Shown here piece after piece: positions 22,372-35,800 of a DNA stretch of 64,000 nt; position 1 is the first letter of the stretch, and each line of letters starts with the position of its first letter. The DNA comes from Dromaius novaehollandiae. Its lineage: Eukaryota; Chordata; Aves; Casuariiformes; Dromaiidae. Location: positions 40,284,544-40,348,543 of the forward strand of contig NC_088101.1 in assembly GCF_036370855.1 (NCBI RefSeq), written 5' to 3'. Position numbers and translations under genes: made by a program. Under the pieces are notes generated by a model, which ran no database searches, had not been told where the DNA came from, and worked only from the letters and a program-made list of their open reading frames with translations.

Positions 22372-25300
22372 GTGAGAGGCCCGGCGGCGGCGGGCGGGGC
22401 CGCAGGGGGGGTCGGGGCGGGAGGGGTCACGGGGCTGGGGGGGCGGGTTGGGGTCCCCCCCGCGGTTTTGGGGCGCTGGGCCGAGGCAGGTCGTGCTGCA
22501 CCCCTGTCCCTCTGTCCCCCGAGGGCCCCCCTCCCCCTTTCTGCTGTTTTGGGGTTAAAGTTGAGAATATGATTTTTTTCCTCCTTTTTTTTTTTTTGGA
22601 TACGCTGCCCATGCTCTTGCATGGTGAATGTTGAAGGTGCCCGCGATAAATATGCGTGTATTTATAGTTCGTGGCCTGCTCAGGTGAAGCCATTTTTTTT
22701 TCTCCCCCCCCCCCTCAAATGACACATCACTTATGATGTCACCGCTGCCGTCGCCGTGTGCTTTTTCGTTTTGTTTGGCTTCCTTTGTCGAGCAGTAACA
22801 AAACTCGTTAAATCCTGCGCGGGGAAGGGAGGCTGGTACGGCGAAGCCGTGGGGCTGAGCCAGCAGGCGAGGAGGAGCGCCGGAGCAGCCGTCGGGAGTT
22901 TATGGCATCCGAGACAGGCGTTCGGCTCCTGCTGACGGACTCTGCCATATGTCGAGCCACGCTTTCCTAGACCGCCAGGCACCGGGCTTGCGGACGGGCA
23001 GGGTCAGTCCTTCGGGGCGTCGTCTTGTGCGAGGAAAAAGAAATATTTTCTTTCTCTTAAGCCGTTATATCGTTCTGTGTTTATTGCTGTGCCGCTGATA
23101 TCCATTAACGTAGGGAAAACAAGCAGAAGTCTTATTTCTCTCCTCTGCTAGCTGACTACCAACACTGCCACTGCTGCTTAAGCAGCCCGCTTTCCAGGGC
23201 CCAGCTTTTTATATGGTGGCATTATCAAAGCATTATCTATCATATATACAAAAACTCTTTCTAAAACTGTATTATGCTATTTGGACCCTGCCTGGTGCCA
23301 CTCAGAAGTGTGGGTGGTAAAGAGTCCCTGTGGCCAGAGATGCTGAAGAAGCCGAGTCTTGTGCTCATTCGGTCCATGAAGACATTACCATGAAGACATT
23401 AAGATGCATTAGAAGTAGAACCACGTAATGCAATCATTTATAGTTACTTCTCATAGCAGAGCTGCAATTGAAAGATGGTTACGTAATGTTTACTTCCTGA
23501 GAAGATTAGGTCCTTTTGGAAAACACTTTGTTCTCGAGCATCCTCTCAAAATATGTTCCAATATGGCTTAGGCAAAAGCAGCCGTGAATGGCTCTTGAAC
23601 TTGGCGTTGTTCAGCACATGTTCCTGCTGAATCCTTGTAACAGTGAAAGGTAAAGATTAGGCTGCTGTTCTTTCATTTTCTGTCCTTTAGGACAGAAAAA
23701 TAAAAGTGATCTTATTTCAGTTGCGACAGAGGGAGAAGTGAAAATCATGATAGGCATACTAAAATAAAACACTGACGTTAGAAGCCGGACTAACCAGTAC
23801 CTGGGAGCATCAGTGGTGCAAAGACTGCTTTGCATAGCTTTCTCTTTAGGGCTCGGAGGCATTAGCAGCATCTGACTGGCTGACTGTTCAGACTGAAACA
23901 GGAGGGCCTGGGTTCCTCAAACAGGTTTTAAGACCGAAGTGTGGTCCAAGCCCAGGCACATCACCCTGATGCTCAGATTTCTCTTCCCCTGCAGGCTTTG
24001 GCTTTTTTAGCAACTTTCAGGCTTTGGGCCTGTGGCCGAGTGACCCATTCAAAGCCGCCTTTTCCATAGCAGGAAGAGGAGAGGTGGTCGCTCTGCCTCT
24101 CCCTGCACACATACAGGGTTATTTCCACGTGATCACGTACTTACTGGAGCAGTGATGATGTGATGGTGAGGGTCTAATGAGAGGAATAACTTCCTTGCTT
24201 TTATGTAGATAGTAAACATTGCTAGATAGGGAATATTCAGGTGTTGCTTCATTTACTCGTCGAAAGAGACGTCTCAGGGACGACTTTAAGAACAGGAAAT
24301 ATCCTAGTTCCTAGATCTGGTTCTTCCTGTTTCATTTAGGAGAAGTGATTGCAGCACAGCAGAGCAAGGACTTGGTATACAGAAATGAAAAATCCAAAGA
24401 GGAAATTTGCATGCTCCTCTCCCAAAGTACCTCCGCTCTATCTGTGTGTCACCTGCCCTGAGTGCTGGGGATAGAAAAGGTTGCCATGTCTGTTCAGTCC
24501 TTTTGCCTATTTATGGTGAATAACTAACATTGTCTGATTGACGTTTTTCCCTTTTCTAGTGGCTTTGCCGTATTATCTTATGTGCATCATCAGCTGTCTG
24601 TTACATGGCAATTCTGAGCATTTCTTGCGCCATGCAAAACTTGAGAATGCAAGTTAGACAGGTCAGTATCCCATTCAGCCGCGAGGATCACATAGCGAAT
24701 GAAGAAATAGGGTTAAAAGAAAGAAACATCTTAATATTTGTAATTGTTTTATAGCTCTCTCTTATAGCATCACTTTGTCTACTAGAAGTGTATGAATTTG
24801 TGTTCTGCAGCATATTCTTCCAGGCCCTACGTGCCTCCACCCTTGTCTTTCTACCTTCTGTTTCCTCTTGCTTCCCTTTCATTGTTCATGCTCCTCGTGT
24901 GCCCCCTCCCAACTTCCCTCTTATATGTGGCTTCGTGCTTTTTTTTTCCTTTTTTTTTTTCTTTCCCTATCCCCTCTGCCTGGGATCTTTTCTCTTGATT
25001 TGAGCTTCCTCTGAAAGCATTTTGACTGCAGAGCCGTTCAGTGATGGCCCACCTCCTGGTGTTGCTCCACAGCTGAGCCTGAAGGATAGCCAGAGTATTA
25101 CAGTCTTGTAATTGCATGTCTGACCTGAGAAGAAGCTGGCCATATCTGGTGTGCTCACAGTCTTTCATCAGTCTGTAGCTGCCTCCAGTGCTAGGATTTC
25201 TTCCTGGAGTCCCTTTTTCTGTTGAAATGAGCTCTGTTCCAGTTTGATGTGGTGTCGGTGTTCCCTGGGTTGAGTTCCTCTTTCTTAGAGGTGGCATAAA

Positions 25301-28300
25301 GTAGGGGGTAGCCACAGAGCTCCTGCCATATTTTTAGATCTCCTTTTTATAGCGCAATGATGTAAAATATCTCTGGGGTGATTGGGTTTTTGTTTTTGTT
25401 TTTTCTTTCTGTTCTCTAACACTGAAAACATAAAGTTTTGCCCACCCTGACAACTGGGAGATGAATGGAAAATCAGTGGGATTTTGAGATAGCAAGTATC
25501 AAGTGAGTTGCGGTTTTTATTCAGACTCTTTATAGTGTTGTGGTTTTGCTTGTTTGTTTGTAACTTGTTAATACTTATTTAACTAAAATGCTTGGGAGAA
25601 AAGTTTCTTTGTGTAGGACTTGACATCCAAGCCCTTCATCACTGATGGCTGGAAAAAACTCCAATGTGAACAGTCATGTTTGAGTGCTTCAGTGCAAAAC
25701 TGAAATGCAGTTAATTGTTTTTTTCCTAAAGATGAGAGGGGAAAAATACAGTGAGGGGATCAGGCCTTCTGTCTACATGTCCACAAAAATATAAAAGGAG
25801 ATGCACAAATGCCATTTGTTGTTTGCTGTGGGCCTCACTTAAAGAGGTGTTAGAAGGTCAATGTTGCAGAGGTTCTTTCATTCAGAAACCACTTTGGTAT
25901 TACTGTGAAAATCTGAAAGCAGTGGCATGCCAGCTAGGTATCTATGGAGGAGAGCATTCAATACTTTCCGTTTAGCCCCTTCGATTTCAAGGGAGGGACT
26001 ACTTTAAAATTAAATAATGAGGGTGGTATTCTAGGTCTTGATATCAAGATTGAAAATGACAGGATCTCATCAAAGTTAACATTTATCAAGCTTTTTTTGG
26101 GGTATCTGTGTCATATCTATCTGACATGAAGTACTTTGTAGTGATGGAGTTTCTACTATTGGTGCATGTTACATGTTGGAGATGAGCGAGATGTTTTATT
26201 AGAGGAATGACTGGTGTACATTTGGATTTGTTTGCAGATACTTAAGAGATTACCATGACTGCTTATTTCGGATTACTATGATCATGTTTCAGGTGCTTGA
26301 ATAAATTTGGAAAAAAGAGAGATGCCACAATATTTGCTGTATCACAGTCAGTTATGGACACTGTCAAATACAGAGCTATGTCAGTTTTCACTTTAAAGGT
26401 TCTTGCTAGGCCCGAAAGGGTTTTTTTTCTTTTTTACTTCTTTGTTTTTTGTTTTTGTTTCCCCTCGCCTGCCCTTTTGGTCCATGTGGTAGAGACTCGT
26501 CTTCAATTCTCGTTCTTCAGTGCTGCTTGGGGGCTAATACGGTTAATGGCTCTGCCTGACTTGAAAGCTGATGAAGACCTCGATGTTACATTACGGGTGT
26601 ATCTGAGGTACTTGACACAGCAGTATGTCGTTAACAGAGGCACGTCCTAGCAGTTATGCATAAATCGAATACATGGAGTCACTTACTTCAAAGCAGGACT
26701 TGTCTGAAGGCACACAGTTTGTGTGAAAAGCCTGAGACAGACTTAGGGTGGGAGCTGCATTCCTCTTTGCGCTGTTACAAGGCTCCTGCAGCCTCCCAGT
26801 TGAGCTTCTGGACGGTGCTGATAGGACCTTGGCTGGCTGGCCGTGCAGATTACACAGAAACTGTCAGCCCAGACCCATGACTTGTGTGACATGAGAGAGG
26901 CTCTTCTGGGGGCTTCCTGGCAGAAGAGACGCACCTGCCCATATTCAGGATGAGGTCTGGAGGAAGGGTGCGTGTATGTTTTTGCTTCTGTCACGGACAG
27001 GCTGCTGTAACCTGCATTTTGGCTTCAGGAGCTGTTTCTTTCCACCTCCCTGGCTTTCTCCCCCTGCCCTTTCTTTTTTCTTCCTTTTTAAAAACCCTCA
27101 GTGTAAGCATACACGTAGCCTGGGGCAGATAGAGGAGGGAGGGAAGGTAGCTGAATGCTGGTGCTCTGAGTGGGTGCTCTGAGTCAACGATTTTTTTTTT
27201 GTTACTATTATTTTTTCCCCTTCTTGCACAGTTGAGATTTTATGCTGTGGCTGCACCATAGATTGGGAAGAATTTCTTCGTCATTGCTTAACAAAAAGGA
27301 AGAAGAGAAGTAGTCAGCACTAAGATAGTGAGTGTTATGAGTGAACACTGTGTAATGACATAATCCCAGGTTTCCAGTGCCTGGCAGATTTTAAGTCGTT
27401 TGAAGGAAGAGTTGAGCCATTTAAAATGAGGACGGATTGCCAGCCTGTTGCAGCAGAATAGCCGTTTATGGGAGAGGTGGATGAGAAGTCCTCTAATTTT
27501 GCTCAGTATTGTAGTGAGGTCCTGGAAACAGAAAAGGAGCTTGGAGGAACTGGAAAACAGAGGACACAAATGTATCGTGCCTTGCTGGTAGTCAGACAGG
27601 CAAGGATTAGCTCAGTCATTGAAGGAGACTGTCAGGTCTTTGGAAGTGCCAGGTGCCTAGGACCTCTTGGCAGGTCTGTGCTGAAGAACCATGTGATGAA
27701 CTGTAGATCCTGGACAATTATCGTGGTGTCTCCGACCTCCCTTTAAAGACAGATTTGCAGGAAGGTTATGGAGGCCTCAAATCAGTTTACTTCCCTGTCA
27801 GTCTTGTTACAGATTTGGTTATGCTACTGCGAAGACTGTGCTGCTCGTGTTAGTTGATGAGCTGCTTCTGACTAAAGATTAGATGTATCTGGTAGCTTTT
27901 GGGAATATCTGTAAGCTATTTTTGATACACTAGCCATATGTGCTTAGTGTCGTCCTTTTTTTCCCCTCAATCGTGAGGCTGAAGTCTTCAGAAATTGTTG
28001 TCTGTCCTGTTCAGTAGATTAATGGGGCTGCGTGGGCTGCTTAAGGATCTGAAGACTGCAGAAAGAAGCTCTGTGTTTGTGCAGGTGAATATTTTTTCCA
28101 GTATGTAGTGAAAATTGAAGTTGGAATCAAAGTGAGTGACTTGGGGCCTGTTTGGTGATGCAGTTGAAGTAAAAAACATGTGGGAGGAATGGTGGAAGGT
28201 ATATTCTCTTATTTTAAAGTCCTCTCCATCCCACACCTTTTCATTGCTGAAGCTTGTAGCTTGTGTCTTGTAGAACCATCGCCTGCTTCTGTGGTAGCCA

Positions 28301-29226
28301 AGGAAGCTTGTCAGCTGTGCTCGGCAGGACAGCTGTGACCTTTCCTTGATCATGTTAATCTCCCTTAAGTTGTTCCTCATTTCATCAGTGCAGATTGGGT
28401 CCTTGTAACACGTTCCCTCTTGAATTATACCTAAAGCTCTCTTGGAAATTTCAGCCAGTTCAGAACACAGTTATCTGCTTGTTTTAAAAGGATTTCCTGC
28501 AGGGAGCTCATTGAACCAGTGCTTGAGGTTTTTTTTTGTTTTAAGACAGTTCAAAGTGTTTAGTTTTGAACTACAAGCTGTCACAGTTTGTTTCCTGTAT
28601 CTCTTGAAAAGTACCTTAGTCCAACAATGGAGCTCAGCTGTTGTGTTTTAAGCTAATACTCTACAACTTCTGTGCATTTTACTGTTCATTGCAAAGCTCT
28701 AGGTTTGGCCTCTCACTATCTTAGCTGGCATTTGCTACCTTACCTTTGGTTTTGACATTACCACATCATCTGAATTTCAAGGCATTCTGTATCTTATTTT
28801 CTCAGGTATTGGCTAATGAAATTTACTGATGCAAAGCAAATAATTTGAAGATGCAAAGAGTTAGTCTCCCTGTAGTTTGGGGATGATTGATGTTTTTAGA
28901 TTGGAAGTTATGTGTGAAGAGAATTTTGGATGGATGCGTTTGTATAAATAAGTAAATCAACTCAACATTTGACAAAATAATGGAACAGCCATGTTAAGTC
29001 ACCATTTATCTTGGCAGAATGAGCTGAAACCGCGAACAGGGGATGGCTAGCATCCCACCTTATTCGAATCATGAAGGAGTCGCTGAAGGAATTTTAGATT
29101 TGTGAGTTCTTTTTGCAAGTGAGTCACAAGAGCATCCATCTTCAGAGAAGTTAAAAACAGTGCATACGTCCAGTGCACACACTTATAACTCTGAGATCCT
29201 TACACAGTATTTTTTTTGTTTGTTAG
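22372..29226 (+). other. TMEM131L: TMEM131L intron 2
   Basis: This 6.9-kb phase-0 intron runs from GTGAGA to TTAG (29223-29226). The first 150 bases still belong to the CpG island. No other gene is recognisable. Moderately long open frames occur at 24851-25315 (minus, 154 codons) and 27988-28380 (minus, 130 codons). They show no family motif that I recognise. Confidence 0.8.
23374..23401. repeat. Perfect 14-bp tandem duplication
   Basis: CCATGAAGACATTA occurs twice head to tail at 23374-23387 and 23388-23401. Confidence 0.93.
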
Positions 29227-29270
29227 GCTGATTCTGAGGAGGATGTGGAAGAGCATCCACAAGAGCAAAG
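29227..29270 (+). CDS. TMEM131L: TMEM131L coding exon 3 (acidic linker)
   Basis: This 44-bp exon, between TTAG and GTAAGC, encodes ADSEEDVEEHPQEQ (residues 66-79) and leaves AG, which the next exon completes as Ser-80. The human segment, recalled as GDSEEGLEEPSQEQS, is clearly the same. It is an acidic, probably disordered linker between the signal-peptide region and the first Ig-like domain. The exon is short enough for an automatic ORF search to miss it. The call rests on the match and on the phases of both neighbours. Confidence 0.9.
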
Positions 29271-32264
29271 GTAAGCAAAACCCAAATGAAAACATGAGTA
29301 TTAAAGCTCATTTTTTTTGCTTTAGGGAATACTGAAGTGTATTTGGACAGACTACTGAAAAATTATCACTTTTCCTGCCTTATTATATTAAATACCTTTT
29401 AATTACTTGTGGCTTTATTTTCTCAACTAATATTAATATTCACTTGTTACCAAAAATAAAAAATAAAGGGCAGCATATAAGTGACTGAAATAAATGCCCT
29501 CTTGTGTCTGTTTGTCGTTATTTTATCTATAAACTGCATTTACTTTCTGTTGCTTTTGCACAAAAAAAAATTGTGTTTATTAAAGGGCTTTATTGTTTAC
29601 TTGTAATTCAGTTGTTTAAACTAGAGGACAATTTTCAGTTCCAAAATTTGCAAACCTAGGTAGTCTTGGAGTGTTAATGTTCACAGCAGGATAAAGGAGA
29701 TTTAAAGTCAAACACTTTCTAAAGTGTTGCAGCGGAACAATAAATATCCTGCTTTGTTTTTTGAAATCAGATAAATAGGAAAGCTTTTAAGAAATGTAGC
29801 CTTCAACTACGCTGTTTCTGTTAATGTCAGGCCTCCTCTGTTTTGAAGGGCTGGGTAAACAGCATTACAGATTATTTTATTTTTTTTAAATACATGTTGC
29901 GTTTCCTCTGAGTGTCCCGATTAAAATGCTTGGACATCTCCCAGTGAAACATTTCCTTCCTTTGGAATGCATTAATGTGGGTACAGCTTTTGGTGCCATG
30001 CAAGTCATAAAGATCACAAGACTTAAAATAAACAAGGGCAACACCACTGTGTTCCAATGGCTGCAGCTGGCCAGAAATGCTTTTCTCGTTTATCTCCTGT
30101 CTTTGCCCTCAGCTTGGGTTTGAGAGCGAATAGGTCTGATAAAGCACAAAAGCATTGCTGAGCATTGGCAGAAAGGGTAAGTGTGGGAGCAGAAAGGAGA
30201 TGGTTATGGTTGGTCTGTCCTGTATGCAACGCTGCAGTTCTCGGAGGCTTTTTCCCCTCTTTCTGCCCTATCAGGAGCAGTATATTTGCAAACCCAGGGT
30301 CAATATAGGGGTCTTACGCCTAAGCTTTGTGGGAATGACATAGGTGGAATACAGATGGGATGGCTGAATGAATTATTGCTGCTTCTAACAGCTGTTGTTC
30401 ACAGTTTCTGCTTACGTACGTCCGTTGATTCCTATCTGCATGGGGAAAAAATTCTTTCTCCCCGCTTTGAGAAGAGGGAAGCACGCTGTTGAAAGTGGGC
30501 TTTTTCCTGCGTAAATACTGAATTTTTTTTGTCTGTCAGCTGGGGACTACTAAGTTTTTGATGCAAAACTTTCACTGCATGCCTGAGCAAGCTCTCCTTG
30601 TTGAGATGTAGTCAGAAGACAGCAGTTTTATACTGTGCTTAAAATGGTTTCCGAGATTTTTTGCTAGTAGTCGGAGAGATGCAGCTTGGCGTGGATGGGG
30701 GAGGAGAGGACTCTTCACCTGCCTGTTTTTCCCTGGAGATGGAAAGAGTAACTGGCTCCTATGGCAATAATAAAAACACTGTTTGAAGGTAAATAGTTCT
30801 TGAGATTCAGATAGGAAATTGGAAAAAGTGGTTTGGTCGCTTATTTTTATCATTGAGATGTTTAAAGGTTCTGTAGTAATTACTCATTTCCAAAAGTGAA
30901 CTTGGGCTCTGAAAGTAAAGGTTATGAGTTCACCGTTAATGGATGGAAAAATCCTCCTGTTGTCATACTCAAACGCTTCAGGAGACTTAGCTTAACGAAT
31001 GCTGATCTGTGTGCATCTTTCAGACTGTTTTGGTTTACTGCAGTGTGTAAACACTGTGTATGCTCCATATAGCGAAGGTACATTGTAGTATGGACTTTAT
31101 GAAGAAGACCTAGCAAAGCTATCTTAGAAAGGCTAGAATTTGTTAGTTTCTTTCCCAATTAACTTTCATTCTCTTGGCTTATATTGCAATGTATTGAAAT
31201 CATGATGATTTTGTTTTCTTGTAGCAGCAAAACGTGAAAGCTTGCAGCATCTCCATCTCACTGTCCACTAGCATGCCCTAGGGAGATCAGCTACAGATGC
31301 TGAAGTTTGATGTGAAGTCTAGAGCACTAGAAGCAAAGCACCTTAAAGTAGCAGTCTGAACAGAAGTTAGCGGAGGTAGCGGATGCAAAGTTGTTCCCAG
31401 AACTGAAGAAAGCAGAGAGGGTTCAGCATCTTGGGGCATATAAAGGAGAAAGCTACTTCACAAAACATGCTGTTTTATTCAGTTCCTAATTCTAGGTTAA
31501 TGGGCTCTCTTGGGAGCTTGTTAACTTAATTAAAAAAAAAAATTAGTAAAGAATTAACAGTCTGTTCACTGACTTCCTGTGCATGTGCCTCACCAGATCT
31601 TCCATTTGAGGTGGACTTCTTGTTTTTCTGTTGTTTTTGTGCTGAGCACACGAGAAGGATGGATGTTGTCTTATTATTTCTGCCTTAGGTTGAGCTTGAA
31701 CAAATGTATAAGTTTGCATGGAAATAAAAGTTAGTTGTCAAAATCTTTTTGCAAAGAGCTATTTCAGACATATATATAATGAGAAATAGTTGTTTTGGAG
31801 GTCTGTAGGTTTTCAGCTGCCCTGAGTGAGAAAAAAGTAATTAGCAACATCTTTTTTTCCAATCTACAATTCCTGCCTTGCTGATTGCTTGGATGCCACC
31901 GCAGGTTGCTTTCCTCTATTTTCTGTCTCTTTGGATCAGACTCTGAAATAAGAAATGCTGCCTAGTGAATAGTTGAGTTGCTGGATGTACTACTTCGGGC
32001 CACGGTCTTTGACAGAATTAAAGCCGTGCTTATTTGGACTAGCCTATTACAAAGGTTTCAAGTTTCCTTAAAAACTGTTTCTTGCATTTGAAAATCCGTA
32101 AAAAGATGCCTTCCAAAACAAATTTGGTTCAGGATGTTAGAAAATAGTCAATGAAATTTAGAAAGTTGGAAGAGAGTGTTGGCAGGTAGTTGGGGTTTTT
32201 TCTGCATACTGGTAAGTCTTCATTTGCCACAATAGAAAGTGACAAATTTTGAAGATTTAACTGC

Positions 32265-32286
32265 TTTTTTTTTTTTTTTTTTTTTT
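32265..32286. repeat. Poly-T tract, T22
   Basis: Twenty-two consecutive T are read directly, inside TMEM131L intron 3. Confidence 0.92.
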
Positions 32287-35200
32287 AAATTATCCATTTG
32301 CTAAAGCAGCAAAGTAATTGGTCCAGTGTACAAGTCTGGCACAGATAAAGGTATGGTAGTGTTAAGTGATGGTACTGCTGAAGCTTTAGAATTTCCACTT
32401 CAAAGTAAATATTAAACTAGCCAAAAAGAAAAAAAATCGTATGTATGACATTCGTAATCCGTGGTTTTGAAGAATTTTTCAAAGGGGCCTTTTAGTGTCC
32501 AGTTTTCCAGCTAGCGTTTTAGAGATCATTTGCACTAGTAAACTGTTGCATGCAATAAAACATGTGGAACAAACACTGCTGTGCACTCCAGTATGTGACA
32601 TGCAGTATTACTTGATGAGAAAGGCATACATACCCATACTCTTAGTATCGTAATTAGCAAATAAAGAGGTCTTTTTCACACTTCACATCAAACAGCTATC
32701 TCTGAGTAGATAACTATCAGATAATAAAAATACTGAGTGTGGTCCAGTTAGCTCAGTCAAGCATTTTGTTGAACTTTTGCCATTGATCTCTGAGAGAGCA
32801 TTTGACCTAGTGGACTGGAGCTGCTTACAGCACTTAATGGTGCCAACTTTGAGTAAGTTCCAGCTACTGTCAGAATTCAGCCACTGGGGTGAATTCTGGG
32901 ATTTTGACTCTCCTAACTGTCAAGTGGGATTGCTCCTAATCCTGTGTTTTTTACTGTGTCTCTGAGATGCTGCTTCAGACACAGAGAAGAAACTGGAAGG
33001 TAAAGAGGAGGAAGGAGCAGAGTGTTACCTTTCCATGGTGTTGAGTGAAATGTCATTTGACATCACAGAAGCATAGTAAAACTAATAATCCTGAAGGGTT
33101 TAGACTTATGTTTGGAAAGACCAGGGTTTACTAGGTGTCTGAGAGACAGCAAAGCAGTTTAAGTTAATGTGCACAAATTGCAGAATTACTCAGGTGTTTA
33201 ATACTCTCACAGTTATCTAAGAAATATAGTTGTAATATTTCTTCAAAAATGGTTTGGAGGAATTAGGGTACAGCACATCACAAGTTCATATGTTGCAGTT
33301 TCCACTTGGCCACAACTTCATTCATCTCTTCTGCAATTGAGTCCATAGTGCCAGATTCACTTGTGTCTATCTTTGGGGACAGTCTGGAGTCTGGAAACTT
33401 AACAGGAGTGGCTCATACACGTGCAGAAAAGCTTGTGGTCTCAATGCCATAATGTCTAACAGTCCAGTTATTGGAAAATAATGGCATGGAGACTGGTAAT
33501 AAGGCTGTGTACCTGATGATTAGCATTCTCCAAGCCCAAGAAATTGATTTTTGGTCAAGCAAAATGTCTGAATATAAACAAATGATTTTGTATAACATGC
33601 TTTTTTTTTTTTTCTTTTTTCTTTTTTTTTTAAACATCTTCATTAAAGCTAAATGGAGCACCTGATGAGAAAGTTTTTTGAAATGGCTTTGTCAAAGATA
33701 CTTTTCAGCTTTTCAAAGTGCAGTGTTTAAACTGTTCAAAAGGAACCATCTTAAAACTGTGTTTTCAACCTCAGTTCTTTGTGAGTATTGCTAATCATTT
33801 AGATTGTCACTAAACTTACTACACCAAATATTTGAAAAATTACATGTAGACTTTTCCTAGGAAAAAGGTCCTGGCTTTTAATACTGAAAGTTGTTTTTAT
33901 TCAGTTTTATAGAGGTCCCCCCCCCCGCCCCAAGAAGTAGACATTCTTGTGTTCATTTCAAAAAAAGTGCTGCATTTCTTTTTGTTGGAAAAAGGCTTTT
34001 TAGTTGTCAAAAATCAACACATTTCTACAGCTTGCATAGAATGAGTGTGTTTTCACTGAATAGTGCCAGAAGAATATTTCCGTATTGTTTAGCTTTTGTT
34101 TTTAATTGATACCATGTCACTGCTGTTATATCCTATGTACAATTTCACTAAATCACCAAGGGGCCGGTCATTTTAAGCTTTACTGGATGAAGAAGAAATG
34201 CAACTTACTTTATGTAATTCCTAAAAATAAGGGAGTAAAAATGAGATACATGCACCTACCTGTTATGTTTAGGTGGAAATGTCTAATGAAACACCTGCAG
34301 GGAACAGAGTAATGTGAAGCTGGAATAAGAAAAGCTTACTGGGGAAAAGTGTTAAAAGGTTGAAAAGTTGAAGGATCTCTTATAGATGAAGAAACAAATT
34401 GTTTTGAAATAAATTGTTACTGTTATATCTACTAGCCTTTAATCTTAAACTTCTGAAAGGCTTGGCTAGGGTGGCAAATTGAACTCTCACTTCTTTAATC
34501 TCTTATCTCTGACTTGCATGTTGTAATTCATTCACCGATGAACTTTGCCTTGATGACCTTTGCATTACAAGCTGTTGGGACAGCTTTGCTCTCCTGTGCT
34601 GTGCTCCTTCCAAAATACTGGTCCTTTTGCAATTGTGTTGCTTGTCTACTGAGGTGAGGAGTAAAAGACTTGAGGCTTTTCCAGGGCAGTTTACTGCATG
34701 CCAGTGCTGTGTGCTAGCAAATGAGTCAACTATCTTTTTTTTAAGTTGCTTTCAACCACTTCTGAAATTAGCACCCCAGCCTAGGCCAGCTACACTGTAT
34801 TTCAGACCAGACTGAGGAGCTAATGCTGTGCCTTTCTGTGATCTGGCGTTAATGGCAAATAAGACAGCTTGCTGCATTTTTTGCAGAGAGCTGTCAAACT
34901 TTTGTCTTCAACTTATATTGTAATTGGCCTTAATTGAAATATTTCAAAGATGATGCGTCATCAGGTTTAGTTTCTCTTTAATACACTGTTACAGTCCCAC
35001 ACACTGTCAAAAGCTTCTGTTTGAATTGGAAAAAAAATGCTTGTGGGTGTGTATATAGTGTATATATACAGGTGTATATGTAAATAGATATCTATGATAT
35101 GTAATGAGTGCATACCACTGTCCTGAGCCTCCCTGCCCTAGAAGATGCCCATCATCAGAAGAGCAAATATTTAATCTGTATGTTGGCTTTTACGCAGTCT

Positions 35201-35782
35201 TAAAATGGACTTTCTCACCTATAGGTGATAATTTGGCTCTGAGAAATGAAGACAAGCTTGGTGTAGTTGTGAATGTCAACGCTTTCACTTTCATATGGCT
35301 CATACTGGCTCGAATCGCCGCACGTGCTATCTTTACCTCATTTCTGTACTTGTAAAACTAGCAGGCAGTGATGGTCTCCTCCCAGTGGGGCTGTCAGCTT
35401 GCTGTATATGAAGATGCTATGTTGGTGGATATATTCAACTGGAGTAAACTTTCTCATGTGTAATGACCTATTTTAAATAGACAAATAGAAAACTGTTTAC
35501 ATTTTGGCATCTTGTCTTTGTTTTTCTCTTGTTCTCTTAATTTCTTCCTCCTTATCTACATTTCCCACTTTCTTTTTTTCTGCTTGCTTTCTCTTCCATG
35601 TATCTTATGCATGTCTTGTAGCATCTTTCCTTTCTTCTAGCGCCTGTCTGGGCCATGCCCGAAACAGTTGTGGTTTTAGCCAGCAATGCAAGAGAAGGAG
35701 GCCCTCCCTGCTGTCCCTGTGCTGTCTCCAGCTCCTGCAGCTCCACAGGTCGTATCAGGAGACTCCTTTGGGTTCAAAGCAC

Positions 35783-35800
35783 TTTTTTTTTTTTTTTTTT
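35783..35800. repeat. Poly-T tract, T18
   Basis: Eighteen consecutive T lie just before the CpG-dense patch at 35930-36340. Confidence 0.92.

Noticed and set aside
21720-22622. Pro/Arg/Ala-rich minus-strand frames opposite the TMEM131L promoter and exons 1-2
   Set aside because: They are translations of the minisatellite and CpG island and are shadows of the real + strand exons.
27714-27760. Translation DNYRGVS, similar to the 'NYRPVSLTS' RT block of CR1-type LINEs
   Set aside because: The following residues do not continue the block and no other RT motif lies at the expected spacing. No CR1 3' end with ATTCTATG-type repeats was found.
32741-32800. GTTAGCTCAGTCAAG, resembling a tRNA A box
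   Set aside because: No B box (GGTTCGANTCC) at the needed distance and no acceptor-stem pairing.
32777-32965. Open frame containing AFDLVDW, resembling the reverse-transcriptase motif 'AFD.VDH' of LINEs
   Set aside because: The resemblance covers about seven residues. No upstream or downstream RT motifs (such as FADD) occur in any frame nearby, so it is probably chance.
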